Shown piece by piece: positions 1 to 13,879 of a stretch of 64,000 nucleotides of DNA; position 1 is the first letter of the stretch, and every line of letters starts with the position of its first letter. The notes beneath the pieces were generated by a model. That model saw only the letters and a program-made list of their open reading frames with translations. It did not search any database and was not told where the DNA came from. The translations under genes were made by a program, and so were the position numbers. Origin of the DNA: Isoetes taiwanensis (Eukaryota; Streptophyta; Lycopodiopsida; Isoetales; Isoetaceae); NCBI GenBank assembly GCA_021234155.1, contig JAJEKV010000063.1, positions 1,520,947 to 1,584,946 on the forward strand, written 5' to 3'.

Positions 1-138
1 TGCTCTTAAATCTGCCTGCCGGTAAAAATATTTCTCAAGCCTGCAAAAGTTCGAACATAAAGTCCTGTTTTCTTTCACCGGAGCTAAAAAAAAGCTCTGT
101 TTTCCTGTTTAGAAGGATGATCTTAGGGATCTTAGGCC

Positions 139-214
139 AAATCTGCTGTTAAACAGTGTTTGCCGGATCTGCTGTTAAACAGTGATTGCATTCTTGCCGG
201 ATCTGCTGCCAAAC
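139..214. repeat. Three short direct repeats
   Basis: Three near-copies of a unit containing ATCTGCTGTTAAACAGTG start near 141, 168 and 201, and the third is diverged. Two of them are preceded by TTGCCGG or TGCCGG. No coding is seen. They lie downstream of the last visible exon of the beta-glucosidase gene, so probably in one of its introns. Confidence 0.6.
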
Positions 215-299
215 CATAATATGGCGTTGGATCTGTGAGCCAGCCAGCCTCTATTCCTCTTTGTCTCTGCAAAAGGACTCGGCCCAGGACGTTAAGGCC

Positions 300-460
300 G
301 ATAACGTCCTCCCCTCGGAGTTATGGGCCAGGAAAATGGCCTCGTGGCCATGTGGCCACGAAATTCCTCGGCCGTACTGCCGTACGGCCTCGGAATTTCG
401 TGGCAACATGGCCATTCGGCCATTTTCCTGGCCCATAACTCCTCGGGAGAGGACGTTATC
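300..460. repeat. 161-bp imperfect palindrome (fold-back MITE-like)
   Basis: The left arm starts GATAACGTCC at 300 and the right arm ends GGACGTTATC at 460. The arms pair over about 75 bases, including GGGCCAGGAAAATGGC, around a centre at about 380 (GCCGTACTGCCGTACGGC). There is no coding content. Position and size suggest a small fold-back transposon in an intron of the adjacent gene. A target-site duplication was not identified. Confidence 0.7.
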
Positions 461-711
461 TACCCCATGTATAGTGCTTTTTCTAAATTAATTTAGTTCC
501 TCCTCCGTTTCTTTTGAGGTTCCGCTGTCTGGGAGGGCTGTTCTCAACGTAAATGCCTCATTTTTAGAGGGGTCGCTAAATTCATATAGATAGAGAGAAT
601 GAATTTCCCTATGCTCAGAAAGCCAAAAAAATATTGCACTAGCAAGCTCACCTCCTTTACTGTTGCATCAAAATATGAGGGAATATACAGGTGAATTTTA
701 GTAATGCTTAC

Positions 712-4381
<3,670 letters not shown>

Positions 4382-4552
4382 GACTTCTCTGCTGAGACAA
4401 ATTGTTCGAAGAAAGACCTATGTCAGCAAGGCAAAACTTGAAAAACAAGATCTCGAAAATATTGCATAATGTACATGTTCCAAGAGAAAATCACAGATAC
4501 CTCTAGTCTCAGACACCAGGAACATTTGCAACAGGCAAAGTAGCGTCACGGT

Positions 4553-4735
4553 TTGCATATACATGCACTATTCTATCATAATGGTAAGTCTTTCTATGAT
4601 TGTCATGTGCTAGGCGATGTACTGTCGGAAGTTGAAGGGGTCGAATCGATAGATATGCATATACGTGCATTATCTATCAGAATGGATTGTCTATATGTAC
4701 TCTGGAAAGTTGAAAGGGTCGAGTCATGGGACAAG
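4553..4735. repeat. ~104-bp tandem duplication upstream of the beta-glucosidase
   Basis: The block beginning GCATATACATGCAC at about 4556 recurs at about 4658 as GCATATACGTGCAT. Each copy ends with a GGAAGTTGAAGGGGTCGA-like stretch. It lies 170-350 bases upstream of the start codon, on the 5' side of the minus-strand gene, so it may include duplicated promoter sequence. Regulation is inferred from position only. Confidence 0.55.
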
Positions 4736-4779
4736 AAGGCAAAATATCTTTAAGTTGCTTATAAGAGATATAGTATTTT

Positions 4780-4880
4780 TTTTACGCTATACCACATGGC
4801 ATCATCTCTCGTAGGTTCATAAAGAGAGAGAGAGAGAGAGAGTATTTTTTACGCCATACCACATCGCATCATCCCATAAG
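4780..4880. repeat. (AG)n microsatellite between short direct repeats
   Basis: A (AG)n run at about 4823-4842 is bracketed by copies of TTTTTTACGCYATACCACATSGCATCATC at 4778-4809 and 4846-4874. This looks like an insertion-associated duplication. No gene is seen from here to 6090. That stretch is AT-rich and without a recognisable motif. Confidence 0.5.
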
Positions 4881-5599
4881 AGACATATGATAGCCCCCAA
4901 ATTGTATTTTGATGCAATCCATTATTGGATTTGAAGACAATAGTGTGAAAAAATGATGCCATATGTTGTAGCTCATCTATGAACAAGCGAATGAACGAAT
5001 GCTCCTTCATGTAATAAGCTTCTTGGTATTTACGCTCCTCCATGGTCTAAGAGGTGTGTAAGCATGCATTCTACTCTTCATTACTCATGTTCATTTGGAA
5101 GAGGAGGAATAGGCATTGGCTATCAAGTTCTTTAAGATGCACATGATAACATTGTCAAGATTGATACTAATCCTCTTTTGACTATTTCTTATGCTAGGCA
5201 GAGTCTTTTTTGAAGGTCATTGGATTAGTTTAACTGGAATTATAGTTGTGTCTATGCATCATATTTAGCAGGCTTGTCTAACTCCCTCTACAACAATTTC
5301 TCAAATTCTAGCCTATCCACATTGCACTCCACATCAACAAGTTTTAATTTATGTCGTTAGATCTTCAATTTTCTGCATCTATGACCCACTAAATTAAAAA
5401 ATTGGTGAAATTTACTCCGCCTATCCTCGATGCCTAGTTCTTTCCTTCTGTTTTGTTCTCATACATCGTGTTCCTGATAGGATTTTGTTAGCCAATTATC
5501 TCCAAGACTCAAATTCTTCTAGCAAATCCACACTTAACCTTTGACAACTTTATATTCAACCTTTAACATTTTAAACATGCATTGAATACTGTTACTATT

Positions 5600-6110
5600 G
5601 CAATGTTCAGCACTGTAGCAATAATGCTAAAGGAATATATGATAAAATGAATTGGAAACAAACACTTATAACAAAGGTTTCTTTTCGACAGCCCAGGCAT
5701 CCATCGTGGGATGGATCCGACTCCAAAGATGTCTGCATTACTTCACTGAGCATTTCATTCATCTTATAGATTAGTTTAGCGGCATTGATTCATGTTGAAT
5801 CGGCACCAAATTCGGCTCTGGATCCTCCATTTCAAGTATATCAGTGCAACCTGTTAATGCATTATTTGACTGAGATAATTCAATGGTTAACCATAATATT
5901 TAACCATTGGATATAAGCATTAAATTTAAACCTTAGGCCCTTTAACCTTGAACCTTAGGTTTAGTTATTTTCAAGTTGAATAGGCATTATCTCCTATGCC
6001 TCTACACTTCATAAATCCCGAGCAAACAAGTAATCCCTTTGTACTCACTGCAAACCACTGCTACTGTGAAATTATTTCACTATTATAATATGAACAATAT
6101 CTTTTCACTC
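5600..6110 (-). repeat. Possible 3' LTR of the split copia element
   Basis: On the minus strand, just after the copia stop codon, a purine tract (GAAGGGAGAG) is followed by TGAAAAGATATTG. This is the arrangement of a polypurine tract next to an LTR starting with TG. The distal end of the LTR was not located, and no second copy was found near the protease piece at 21.3 kb. The left limit given here is a guess. Confidence 0.35.
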
Positions 6111-7130
6111 TCCCTTCATATTATAATCCCTGCAATTGATCATATCTCTTAAATGGCAATATTTTATCGCTGTCAAAGGCTTGGTAAGAATATCAGCCAG
6201 CCGTTGGCTTGTGTGAATGTATTGAACTTGTATAATATTCTTGTTTACCAAGTCCCTGATAAAATGCATTCTCAACTCTATATGCTTAGTTCTTTCATGC
6301 AATATGGGATTTTTTGTCATGGCTATACAACTTGTACTATCTGAGTTCAAAATTAGAGGATCCTTTTGACTCATTCCTAGTTCATTTAAAAGTCTCCTGC
6401 TCCATGTAATCTCCTTAGCTGCAAGTGTGGTAGCTGAGTATTCAGCTTCAGCTGAAGATAATGCTATTGCATGTTGTTTCTTACATTTCCATGAGATTGG
6501 ACCACCTCCCAACATCAAGATGAAACCAGAAGTAGATTTTCATTCATCAAGGTCACCACCCCAGTCTGAGTCACAAAGACTTTGCAATTCTATATTTTCT
6601 GAATCAAACCTAATGCCACAATCAATGGTCCCCTTAAGATATATAATCACTCTTTTTGCAGCTTGCCAATGCATTGTTCCATAATTGTGACAGTATCTAC
6701 GCAAAATATTCACTGCATATGAGATATTTGGTCTGGTGCAATTGGCCAAATATAACAAGCAACCAATTAGTTCACGATAAGGCAATTTATCAGCCTCTAA
6801 GTTCTCCTTTTCAGTTTGGACAATCTTCATTAGACAACATGTTTCCTGGTACCATAGGTGTCTTAACAATTTTGCATTCTTCCATTTTGAATCTTTTTAG
6901 CACTCCAGCTATGTTTGATCCTTGAAAGAGTGTCAAAATATTTCTGTCTCTATCTCTGTAAACTTCTATGCCTAAAAATTTCTTGAGTTCTCCCAAGTCT
7001 GTCATTTTGAATCTGCTCTTCAAGATATCTTTGCACTTCTGCAGAATGGTTAGATTACTACTGACCATTATATTGTCATCAACATATAATGCAATGTAGC
7101 AGAATTCTGAATCTTCCTTAAATATATATA

Positions 7131-7344
7131 AGTTAGATAGATAGATAGATAGTATTTTAACGTCACGCCACTAGGCAGCATCCAACTGGACATGTGACCA
7201 CACACCACACTACATTGCTCGGTTGGGCCCTGCCCCCAACCACCTTACATTGCGTCGGTTAGGATTTGACCCTCAACAGTACCGAGTGCGATTCTGGGCG
7301 GTCTCGAACTCGAGACCACATTGCTAAGGAACTAGTGTGTTACC
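7131..7344 (-). mobile_element. tRNA-derived SINE inside copia RT
   Basis: On the minus strand the head has an A-box-like stretch (CCTTAGCAATGTGG) and a B-box-like stretch (GAGTTCGAGACC), the layout of a pol III promoter. The element ends GGCGTGACGTTAAAATAC followed by a (TATC)n tail at 7131-7156. It interrupts the copia RT frame between residues KLKDDG and the segment leading to YVDD. Its 3' end resembles the LINE ends in this window (GACGTTAAAA then a microsatellite), which suggests shared retrotransposition machinery. Confidence 0.7.
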
Positions 7345-7487
7345 ATCATCCTTGAGTTTGATACACCCTTGTTCTTTTAAATAATTGTCCATGCATATAT
7401 ACCATTGTCTGGGTGATTGTTTCAACCCATATACAGCTCTTTTTAACTTCCATATTTTGTCTCTCCCTTGAAAACCTTTCGAGGCAG

Positions 7488-7605
7488 GGGTTTTTTAATC
7501 CTAGTAGTAATGATTGTACTAGCCCATTGTATGGGTCCCATGACCTATTGGTCTCCGTGGACGTTAAAAAAACTATTCTATTCTATTCTATTCCTTGCTC
7601 AAAAC
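7488..7605 (+). mobile_element. 5'-truncated LINE 3' end with (ATTCT)n tail
   Basis: The sequence GGGGTTTTTTAATCC, then GACCTATTGGTCTCCGTGG, then ACGTTAAAAAAAC is followed by three to four ATTCT units. It is the same 3' end as in the LINE at 57716-58610. It splits the copia RT frame, and a related GGTTTT..CAAGG string lies on both sides, consistent with a target-site duplication. No coding capacity. Confidence 0.75.
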
Positions 7606-8291
7606 CAGGGGGTTGTTTCATGTAAATATCTTCTTCTAATTTGGCATTGAGGAAAGCTGTGGTAACATCCATATGGTGTATTTCTAGATCCCTAGCATTG
7701 GCCATTGCTAATAACATTCTTATGCTTGCCATTTTTACAATAGGAGAAAAGGTGCCCTCATAATCAATTCCCTTTTTCTGAGTAAAACCTTGTGCAACCA
7801 ATCTGGCTTTATATTTCAGAGAATGTACTTTTGTTCCTTGTTTGATCTTATAAATCCATTTGCATCCTACTGCTTTTCTCCCTTTAGGCAAGTCAACTAA
7901 CTCAAATGTCTCAGTGCCTTTAAATGCATTCAATTCTTCTTCCATAGCTATTTTCCATTTTTTTGAATCTGTACCTCTTATTGCCTCATCAAAGGTCTTA
8001 GTTACTTCAAAGTCTATCATGGCCAATATCTCAGTTAAATTTATTTCAGTAGAAATATGTTTTAATCTCCTACTTTTCCCAGATGAATCCCTTCCATATA
8101 GTTCAGTATTTACCTTTGCTTCATCTTGTAGAATTTGAACGCCTCTTCTTCTTCCATAATGTGTATCTGCATTTGTATCCTTTAGGACTTCTTCTCCTGT
8201 ATCTTGACTAGAAGCATCCTTATCTGTTTGTGCATCAATTTCTTCATGCCCCTGCAAAATAACAGAGTTAGTGTCACTGTCATCATCATCA

Positions 8292-8313
8292 AAGTCGCAT
8301 TTAATTAAAGTGG
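8292..8313 (+). mobile_element. Terminal repeat of DNA transposon Y (copy A)
   Basis: AAGTCGCATTTAATTAAA at 8292 also starts at 12108, where it abuts the other half of the same copia polyprotein. Both sides carry the 4-bp string TGAT (ATCA on the plus strand at 8288-8291, TGAT at 12104-12107), which looks like a target-site duplication. Removing the element and one TGAT gives a continuous acidic copia linker. No transposase is seen. The element body was rearranged (see findings). Confidence 0.75.
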
Positions 8314-8452
8314 GTCAGATCTCGACATTTGGGACTCAGACTGAAAATGGGACTCATGCAAACAAAAAGTACGTTGTTATTGAACCATTATTAGATTTTT
8401 CTTGATAAAATAAAAATAACATTTACATACGACAATCCGAGAAAATGAAGAA

Positions 8453-8507
8453 TAGAATAGAATAGAATAGTTTTTTTAACGTCCACGGAGACCAATAGGT
8501 CATGGGA
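8453..8507 (-). mobile_element. Very short LINE 3' end with (ATTCT)n tail
   Basis: On the minus strand it reads CATGACCTATTGGTCTCCG, TGGACGTTAAAAAAAC, then (TATTC)n. It is essentially identical over about 50 bases to 7550-7602 on the opposite strand, so the two insertions are probably of similar age and from one family. Confidence 0.7.
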
Positions 8508-8822
8508 GAGTGGAGAAAGAAGAGTAGGAAGGAAGGGAAGACAGAAGGACGGAGGGAGGGGAAAGGCATAGGAGCACGAGGAGGGCAAAAGGGCAAAGGG
8601 GAGGGGCCGAGCAAATGGGGAGGGAGGGGAAGGGGAGGAGGGAGAAGAGGAGGAGGGGCAAAGGGGAGAGCAAAGGGGCAAAAGGGGGGTATAGGACATA
8701 AAAAGGGCATGGGTAGGGGCAAAATGGCTTGGGTATATGGGTAGGGGCAACGGGGCAAAAGGGGTGGGATATGGGGAGGCTCAAAAGGGAAAACATGAAA
8801 GAAGGGAGGGAGGGAGGGGGGG
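8504..8822 (+). repeat. ~320-bp almost pure purine tract
   Basis: The plus strand is nearly all A and G, in irregular GGAGGGGAAGGGG-like and GGGGCAAA units. Long open frames here (proline/leucine-rich on the minus strand, glycine/arginine-rich on the plus) come from composition only and are not genes. Such tracts can form triplex DNA. Nothing else points to function. Confidence 0.75.
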
Positions 8823-8952
8823 TTCCATGGCTAAACAACCATTAGCAGAAATAAAAAGATTCATTAGACAACTTAAATAATATAATTAATAATTGATTAA
8901 TTAGACAATAAATAATTAAACAATTTAGACAATGCATAATTAGAGAAGTTTT

Positions 8953-8974
8953 TTCTCGCCTCACGAGGCGAGAA
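8953..8974. repeat. Isolated hairpin related to the 10.4-kb array
   Basis: TTCTCGCC, TCAC, then GAGGCGAGAA form a palindrome with a CTCG/CGAG core like the hairpins at 10385-10790, about 1.4 kb away. Nothing else is recognised between 8830 and 9010. Confidence 0.5.
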
Positions 8975-9014
8975 TGGGCATGATTCCTCTTTGTGCTCCC
9001 CAGCCTTTAGCTAT

Positions 9015-9290
9015 TCTAAACGTATAAAACTGGGGCCTTTCTTCACACACTCCTCCACAGCAGCTGCAAATCCATCATCCCTCCAAAGCAGCGCAAAGCA
9101 GTTTCATCATTCAAAATATAGGGGCCAGAAAACGCCCTGAAGCTTCTAGATGGGGGCAGAAAGCATCTCGAATCTTCTGGAGCGCCCAAGCCCAGGATCC
9201 AAGAGCCCAATATTCTGTGATATTTGCTGCCCAATATTTTTAATCCATCGCTGCAGGCCGGAACCATACCTGTGGTATCAGAGACGACAA
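9015..9290 (+). promoter_or_regulatory. Possible LTR remnant: TATA box and primer-binding-like site
   Basis: TATAAAAC at about 9024 is followed by a transcript-like CT/CA-rich leader. At 9271 the string TGGTATCAGAGAC resembles the initiator-tRNA primer-binding site TGGTATCAGAGC used by plant LTR elements. A short open frame starts at 9587 (MTSQETRPVDFQVF) but matches no domain I know. Neither a TG..CA boundary nor a partner LTR was found, so this call is tentative. From 9870 to 10380 nothing is recognised beyond AT-rich DNA. Confidence 0.3.
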
Positions 9291-10384
9291 TTTTGAAGTA
9301 ATCTGCTGGGGCAGCAATACCCTGCAGCAGCTTGACGCGTCCAAAGGAGCCCAAAGCAGGTGATAGTAAGCTTGGCCGGGATGCAGATTCAAAGGGCAAA
9401 GGGCCGGGATGCTGCCATGGTCCGACCATAGCTCCATACAATTCTCAGGTAAATCTATATCTCTTGCTTTGTTTAAGCTGTCTATGTTCTTCTACTTGAT
9501 GCCTTCTGGAGGATTCTATGGTATTAATCTAAATCAAAATCGTCAATGCATGCAGTGCAGAATAAGAAGCTTAGCAAGAAACGGGGATGACTTCTCAAGA
9601 AACAAGGCCTGTAGATTTCCAGGTTTTCCCTGCTCCACATCCACACCAAGACTCCGAATCAATTTTGTCGGAGCTATGGCTATGGCAGATTATGGCAGCT
9701 TCTTCCGGAAATAGAGTCCAAGTGGTACAACGGTATCTCCGGCTCAAAGGTGTGTGTACCAAATTTCAAAATTCAAATATGGGTGGGAAGAAAAAGCGAG
9801 GTATAGAAAACATTGGAAAAAAATATCATATAGAAAAAATAAGAATGTACGACATAATTTGGTGTTGAAATCGGTAATGGTAGGCTACATAGATATTGAT
9901 TTTAAATTTTAAAGTTTTAGTCCTTGAAAGAAGATTGTTTAAAATAAAATTAGAAACTTCCTTAGTAATATCTTCTTGTCATCTAAAATATGGTTGCTGT
10001 AGGCTTCTTTGTTGTAAACTCCATAGGATCATTCTTGGGGTATGTTCTATGGGTATGTTCTATGTTCTATGATGCCTTGGGTTTTTTAAAGGATGTGACC
10101 ATTGAGATATGTGTCTAGGGGTGACATAAGAAACAATGGCGCCACCCCGCATGTGCCAAATCCTTTCCTTTTCAAAAGTATATGCCCCCCCTCCCCTCCT
10201 TCCAATTTCAACTTTTAACCATGGATAGAGAAAAAAATGGAATATAGAGTGCACTTAAGAAAGGGGTGTCGAGTGGCCATAACACACTCGGTTAGGATGA
10301 GATAAGTCGACAAACTTATAAATGATTAAAATGTTAATGTAATTTTTTCTCTCTTAGAACTGCATTTTTCGCTGTTAGCTTCTT

Positions 10385-10830
10385 TTTCTCGACCCGCGAG
10401 TCGAGAAAGGCCCCAGACCTGCGTTTTTCATTCTGACCTGCTTTTCTCGACTCGCGAGTCGAGAAAGGCTCTCAGACGTGTAGTTTCCCAAAAATAGCCT
10501 TCAAAACCTGCGTTTTATACTTTGAGCTGCCTTTCTCGACTTGCGAGTCGAGAAAGACCCGCAACACTGCATTTTTTCCTCTGACCTGCCTTTCTCGACT
10601 CACGAGTCGAGAAAGGCTCTCAGATCTGCAGTATCCCAAAAATAGCCTTTAGAACTATGTTTTTTTTAATGAGCCACCTTTCTCAACTCGCGAGTCGAGA
10701 AAGGCTCTCAGACCTACAATTTCCCAAAAACGACCTTCAGAACTGCGTTTTTCACTCTGAGCTACCTTTCTCGACTCGCGAGTCGAGAAAGGCCGTTAGA
10801 CCTGCATTTTCTAAAAATGGCCCTCAGAAC
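10385..10830. repeat. Tandem array of six palindromic hairpins
   Basis: Six copies of a 24-base palindrome (TTTCTCGACTCGC, then its mirror GAGTCGAGAAA) lie at 10385, 10443, 10532, 10591, 10679 and 10767. The spacing alternates between about 58 and 88 bases. The spacers are themselves repeats (CTCAGACCTGC, CCCAAAAATAGCC, AGAACTGCGTTTTT). Several copies have a single change in one arm (for example 10679 CTCAACTCG). This is a short satellite with higher-order spacing. It is not a CRISPR array. Confidence 0.85.
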
Positions 10831-11138
10831 TGGGTTTTTATTTCATTTTTCTTGCCTATAGCATCAGTTGACTAACTTGATTCTGTCTTCTGCAGTCCTT
10901 ATCCCGACCAGATAATACATGCATCAATTTACCAATATGTTATACCACTTTGACAAACTCTAAAAAGAAACCATTTCATATTACCATGCCATAATACCAG
11001 CCTCATAAACCTTACAAGAGAACACATTAGTTTAGCCACATATGGTTTTTAATGAAATTAACCCCCAAACACGCATTGGTTTTTTAGAATGCTTTTCTAG
11101 TCATAACCATGGGAAAAACCATATAGTGTTTTAATTTT

Positions 11139-11150
11139 GGGTGCCTTGTG
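11139..11150 (+). mobile_element. Terminal repeat of DNA transposon X (copy A)
   Basis: GGGTGCCTTGTG, preceded by TTTAATTTT, is the inverse complement of CACAAGGCACCC. The same end occurs at 20657-20668. TGA directly follows here (11151-11153), and TCA follows the other end (20669-20671), giving a 3-bp target duplication. A CAC terminus with a 3-bp TSD and ATGGTT/AACCAT-rich subterminal DNA fits the CACTA (EnSpm) superfamily. No transposase was found. Confidence 0.7.
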
Positions 11151-12107
11151 TGACATCAACACATGGCATCAAGGGTTATGTCATACCAGCAATAAAAACA
11201 TTGAATTTATGATTAAGCAGGGATTAATTGAAGTAAGAGAATGTAAAGAAGATACCAGGACCTGTTATGGATGCATGGTGGGAAAACATACCAGACTTTC
11301 GAAAAATCACAAACGAGGGCAAAAGGAATACTGGATATTGTACATACAGACTTATGTGGACCACTTAATGTGAGGAGTATTGGGGGAAAAAGGTATTTCA
11401 TCACTTTTATTGATGATTTTAGTCGAAAAACCAAGATTGCATGCTTGAGAACAAAAGATGAGGCCTTTTAAACATTTAAAATCTATTTAGCAGAAATGGA
11501 ACTTGAGACTGGAAAAATGAATAAGTGCTTGAGATCTGACAGGGGAGGAGAGTTCATTTCTTCTGAATTCAAAAAATATTGCAAGATCAAGGGAATCAAA
11601 AGACAATTGACATGTAGGTTCTCACCACAACAAAATGGTGTGGCAAAAAGGAAGAATAGAACAATTTTAAATGCTGTCAGGGCCATGCTCAAACACACAG
11701 GTTTGCCAAACTATCTGTGGGAAGAGGCAGCCAAAACTACTGTAGAAATTCAGAATATGTTACCATCTTCGAGTATTAATGGTGCTCTACCAGAGATGCT
11801 TTGGTCTGAAACAACACCTAACTTTGATAAGTGAAAAGTATATGGATGTCTAGGTTTTGTTCATGTTCCAAAGGAGCAAAGGAAAAAGCTGGATGACAGG
11901 GCTAAAATTGGATATCTAGTAGGATATGATGAGCAATCCAAGGCCTACAGAATGTTTGATCCAACCAAAAAATTAATGATAAACAGGGATGTAACATTTG
12001 ATGAGTATCAAGTTTACAAAGACCATAAAACAGTTGTTACTGCAATAAGACAAGAAGAAGGAAAGCTGCCAAAGATACCACAAAGAGAAAATGATGATAT
12101 CATTGAT
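11151..12107 (+). pseudogene. Ty1/copia pol piece 2: GAG-pre-integrase and integrase core
   Basis: The frame reads TWHQGLCHTSNKNIEFM (GAG_pre-integrs), a zinc-binding part (CYGCMVGKH), then the integrase core with HTDLCGPLNVRSIGGKRYF, FIDDFSRK, DRGGEFISSEF and the PQQNGVAKRKNRTI block. It ends with the copia integrase C-terminal GYDEQSKAYRMFDP region and an acidic tail. There are stops at about 11469 (AGGCCTTTTAAACA) and 11832 (GATAAGTGA), and an early frame change near 11370, so it is dead. It runs on the plus strand, while the RT piece (6100-8291) and the protease piece (20669-21285) run minus. Its two ends match those pieces to the base through the X and Y insertion sites. Confidence 0.9.
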
Positions 12108-12129
12108 AAGTCGCATTTAATTAAAGTGG
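12108..12129 (+). mobile_element. Terminal repeat of DNA transposon Y (copy B)
   Basis: AAGTCGCATTTAATTAAA begins directly after TGAT at 12104-12107 and matches 8292-8313. Sequence to about 13600 is AT-rich, with repeated TTTAGCTAAAC-like and GGTT/AACC motifs and no coding. It is probably the body of Y and X. Copies of TTAGCTAAAC near 12636, 12678, 12905 and 12953 hint at internal subrepeats. Confidence 0.7.
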
Positions 12130-13629
12130 ATCTCATGCCATTCCCACTTTTTTTTGGAACCCTCTTATTTTACAAGAAAAAGGATGTATGAAGTATTTTG
12201 GGGCTTATTTTTCATTCAAAATATGAGTTTTTTTGTGTGAGGGCGAATTCCTTTACCAAGACATTTTGGCCCTTCTTTCTTGAATGAATAGGCAAGAAAT
12301 CACAAACTCCAACAAAAATTAAGCAAATTGTTTACTTAATCACCAGAAAATGCTAGTTTTGAGATACTTTATATTTATGAATGGGGTCATCTAGATATAT
12401 ATTACAGTGGGTGAAGAAAAAATAATGGCCGTGTTGTCACCATGGAATAATTTAAGGGCTAAACTTAGCTATTTGGCGATTTTTTAGCACGTTTTCGAAA
12501 AAAATTGGCTAAAGTAAATGAAAAAAATCGAGAAAAAAATAATAATTTTAGCTTAACTTTTTTTGGGATTGCACCAACCCTGAAGCTCTTTAGCCAAATG
12601 CTAGGAAGTAAGAGAATGAAAATTTGTATTGTTTAGCTAAACCATAGAAACTTTTAGAATGAATTTCAGACTAGTTTAGCTAACATCATTCTAGTTTATA
12701 AGAAATATATGATTGGTAGTTTAGTTTCTAGGATTATAAATTAATTTGAGTCCTAGACTTTGCTAGTTAGCATTATTTTAGAATGTTTTCACAAAGAAAA
12801 TGATTAAAATAAATGGAAACAATTGAAAACAAGTATAGTAATTTGGCTTAATATTTTTTGTTGGCCACATCATAGAAATTTTTTGGATGACGTTTGGGTT
12901 AGTTTAGCTAAACGCTAGAAAGTATGAGAGGAAAAATGTGTAGAGTTTAGCTAAACCACAGAAAGTTTTGGGATTAATATCGAGCAAGTTTAGCTAAAGT
13001 CATTCTGGCTAATAAGAAATATGCGATTAGTAATTTATTCCCTGGTTGTCACAACAATTCACCCTCCACACACGGACCACAAATGAAAATGTTGTGTGGA
13101 GCACTCTCCGAGCCACGGTGCAGACGATAGAAATTTGTAGAAGGGAGCCTTCATGGGCCACGCACTGGTTTGTCCAACCAATATCACCACTCTCTTCTTG
13201 TCTTCTTTCTTCAATGAACGGGTCTTTGCATTGCTTTCATGCAGTGTTTTACAGATATAGTTTTTCTATGTGGTTAAATATAGTGCTTTATTCATGTGAC
13301 CTGTAACGTGGTTGATCGTTGCTAAATCTCGTGGTCAATGCACATGGTTCGTATTGTGTTAGATGAAAATTACCATTCTTGTTAGTAATTACTTGTTCGA
13401 AATATGCATGGTTTTGTTATGCATAACTTCATGGTTATCATTTATAAACCAGTAATGATAACTAATAGCGTTTTATTGCTTGAAGCATTTGAAGCTTAGT
13501 AAACTAAAACCAATAACATTTTGTTGTTCGAAGCATTTTATATTTTGTCAACTAAAACCATTAAGGACTGTGAATGGTTTCTTATATATATTGTAGTATT
13601 TATTATTACTGCTATATATCGCTACATTT

Positions 13630-13705
13630 TCTTTCATCAAGCTCCTCACTAGCAATAAAAATCAGGGAGCAAGGGGATTTGAACCCCGACCATTGCCAAA
13701 ACTAG
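13630..13705 (-). repeat. B-box-like SINE relic
   Basis: On the minus strand GGTCGGGGTTCAAATCCCC contains a good pol III B box (GGTTCAAATCC). A convincing A box or a defined tail was not found. A tRNA-derived SINE fragment is the likeliest explanation. It is too incomplete to be a tRNA gene. Confidence 0.4.
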
Positions 13706-13879
13706 TAAACAATGATAAATGTATTTACAAAACAGGTTTAGTTCAAATAGAATCCATCTACTATAGAAAAAAAGTAAGTACATAAAAATCAAATATGTTA
13801 ATAACTAACATACAAGACCTCTAGTTTGGTCCCGTGATATAACAAGGCCCTAGAAATTACACCTATGATATTCGACCTG

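Larger units (their letters stand above)
6100..8291 (-). pseudogene. Ty1/copia pol piece 3: reverse transcriptase and RNase H
   Basis: The frame running from 8287 down to 7608 holds the acidic linker and the RT start (KWKIAMEEELNAF, WIYKIKQG, KARLVAQGFTQKKGIDY, HHMDVTTAFLNA). RT continues after two insertions with IWKLKRAVYGLKQSPRQW and the YVDD box (LYVDDNIMVSSNL, near 7060-7090). RNase H follows to 6105 (HAIALSSAEAEYSA, DSTSCIAMTKNPILHERTKHIE). These are standard copia signatures. The frame is broken by a SINE at 7131-7344, by a LINE 3' end at 7488-7605, and by at least one shift near 6810. The right edge stops exactly at the terminal repeat of transposon Y. The integrase half lies inverted at 11151-12107. 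Confidence 0.92.

Noticed and set aside
544-700. Next GH1 exon after 712 (a frame with a GGTGAGC-like donor on the minus strand)
   Set aside because: The translated residues do not match the GH1 region expected after FDFLGLNHYT and the phase is not supported.
8391-8838. Overlapping proline/leucine-rich and glycine/arginine-rich open frames
   Set aside because: They arise from the polypurine/polypyrimidine composition in several frames at once and have no start context or domain.
10385-10790. CRISPR-like array of regularly spaced palindromic repeats
   Set aside because: The spacers are repeats of each other, the spacing alternates, and the setting is a plant nuclear genome. It is a satellite.
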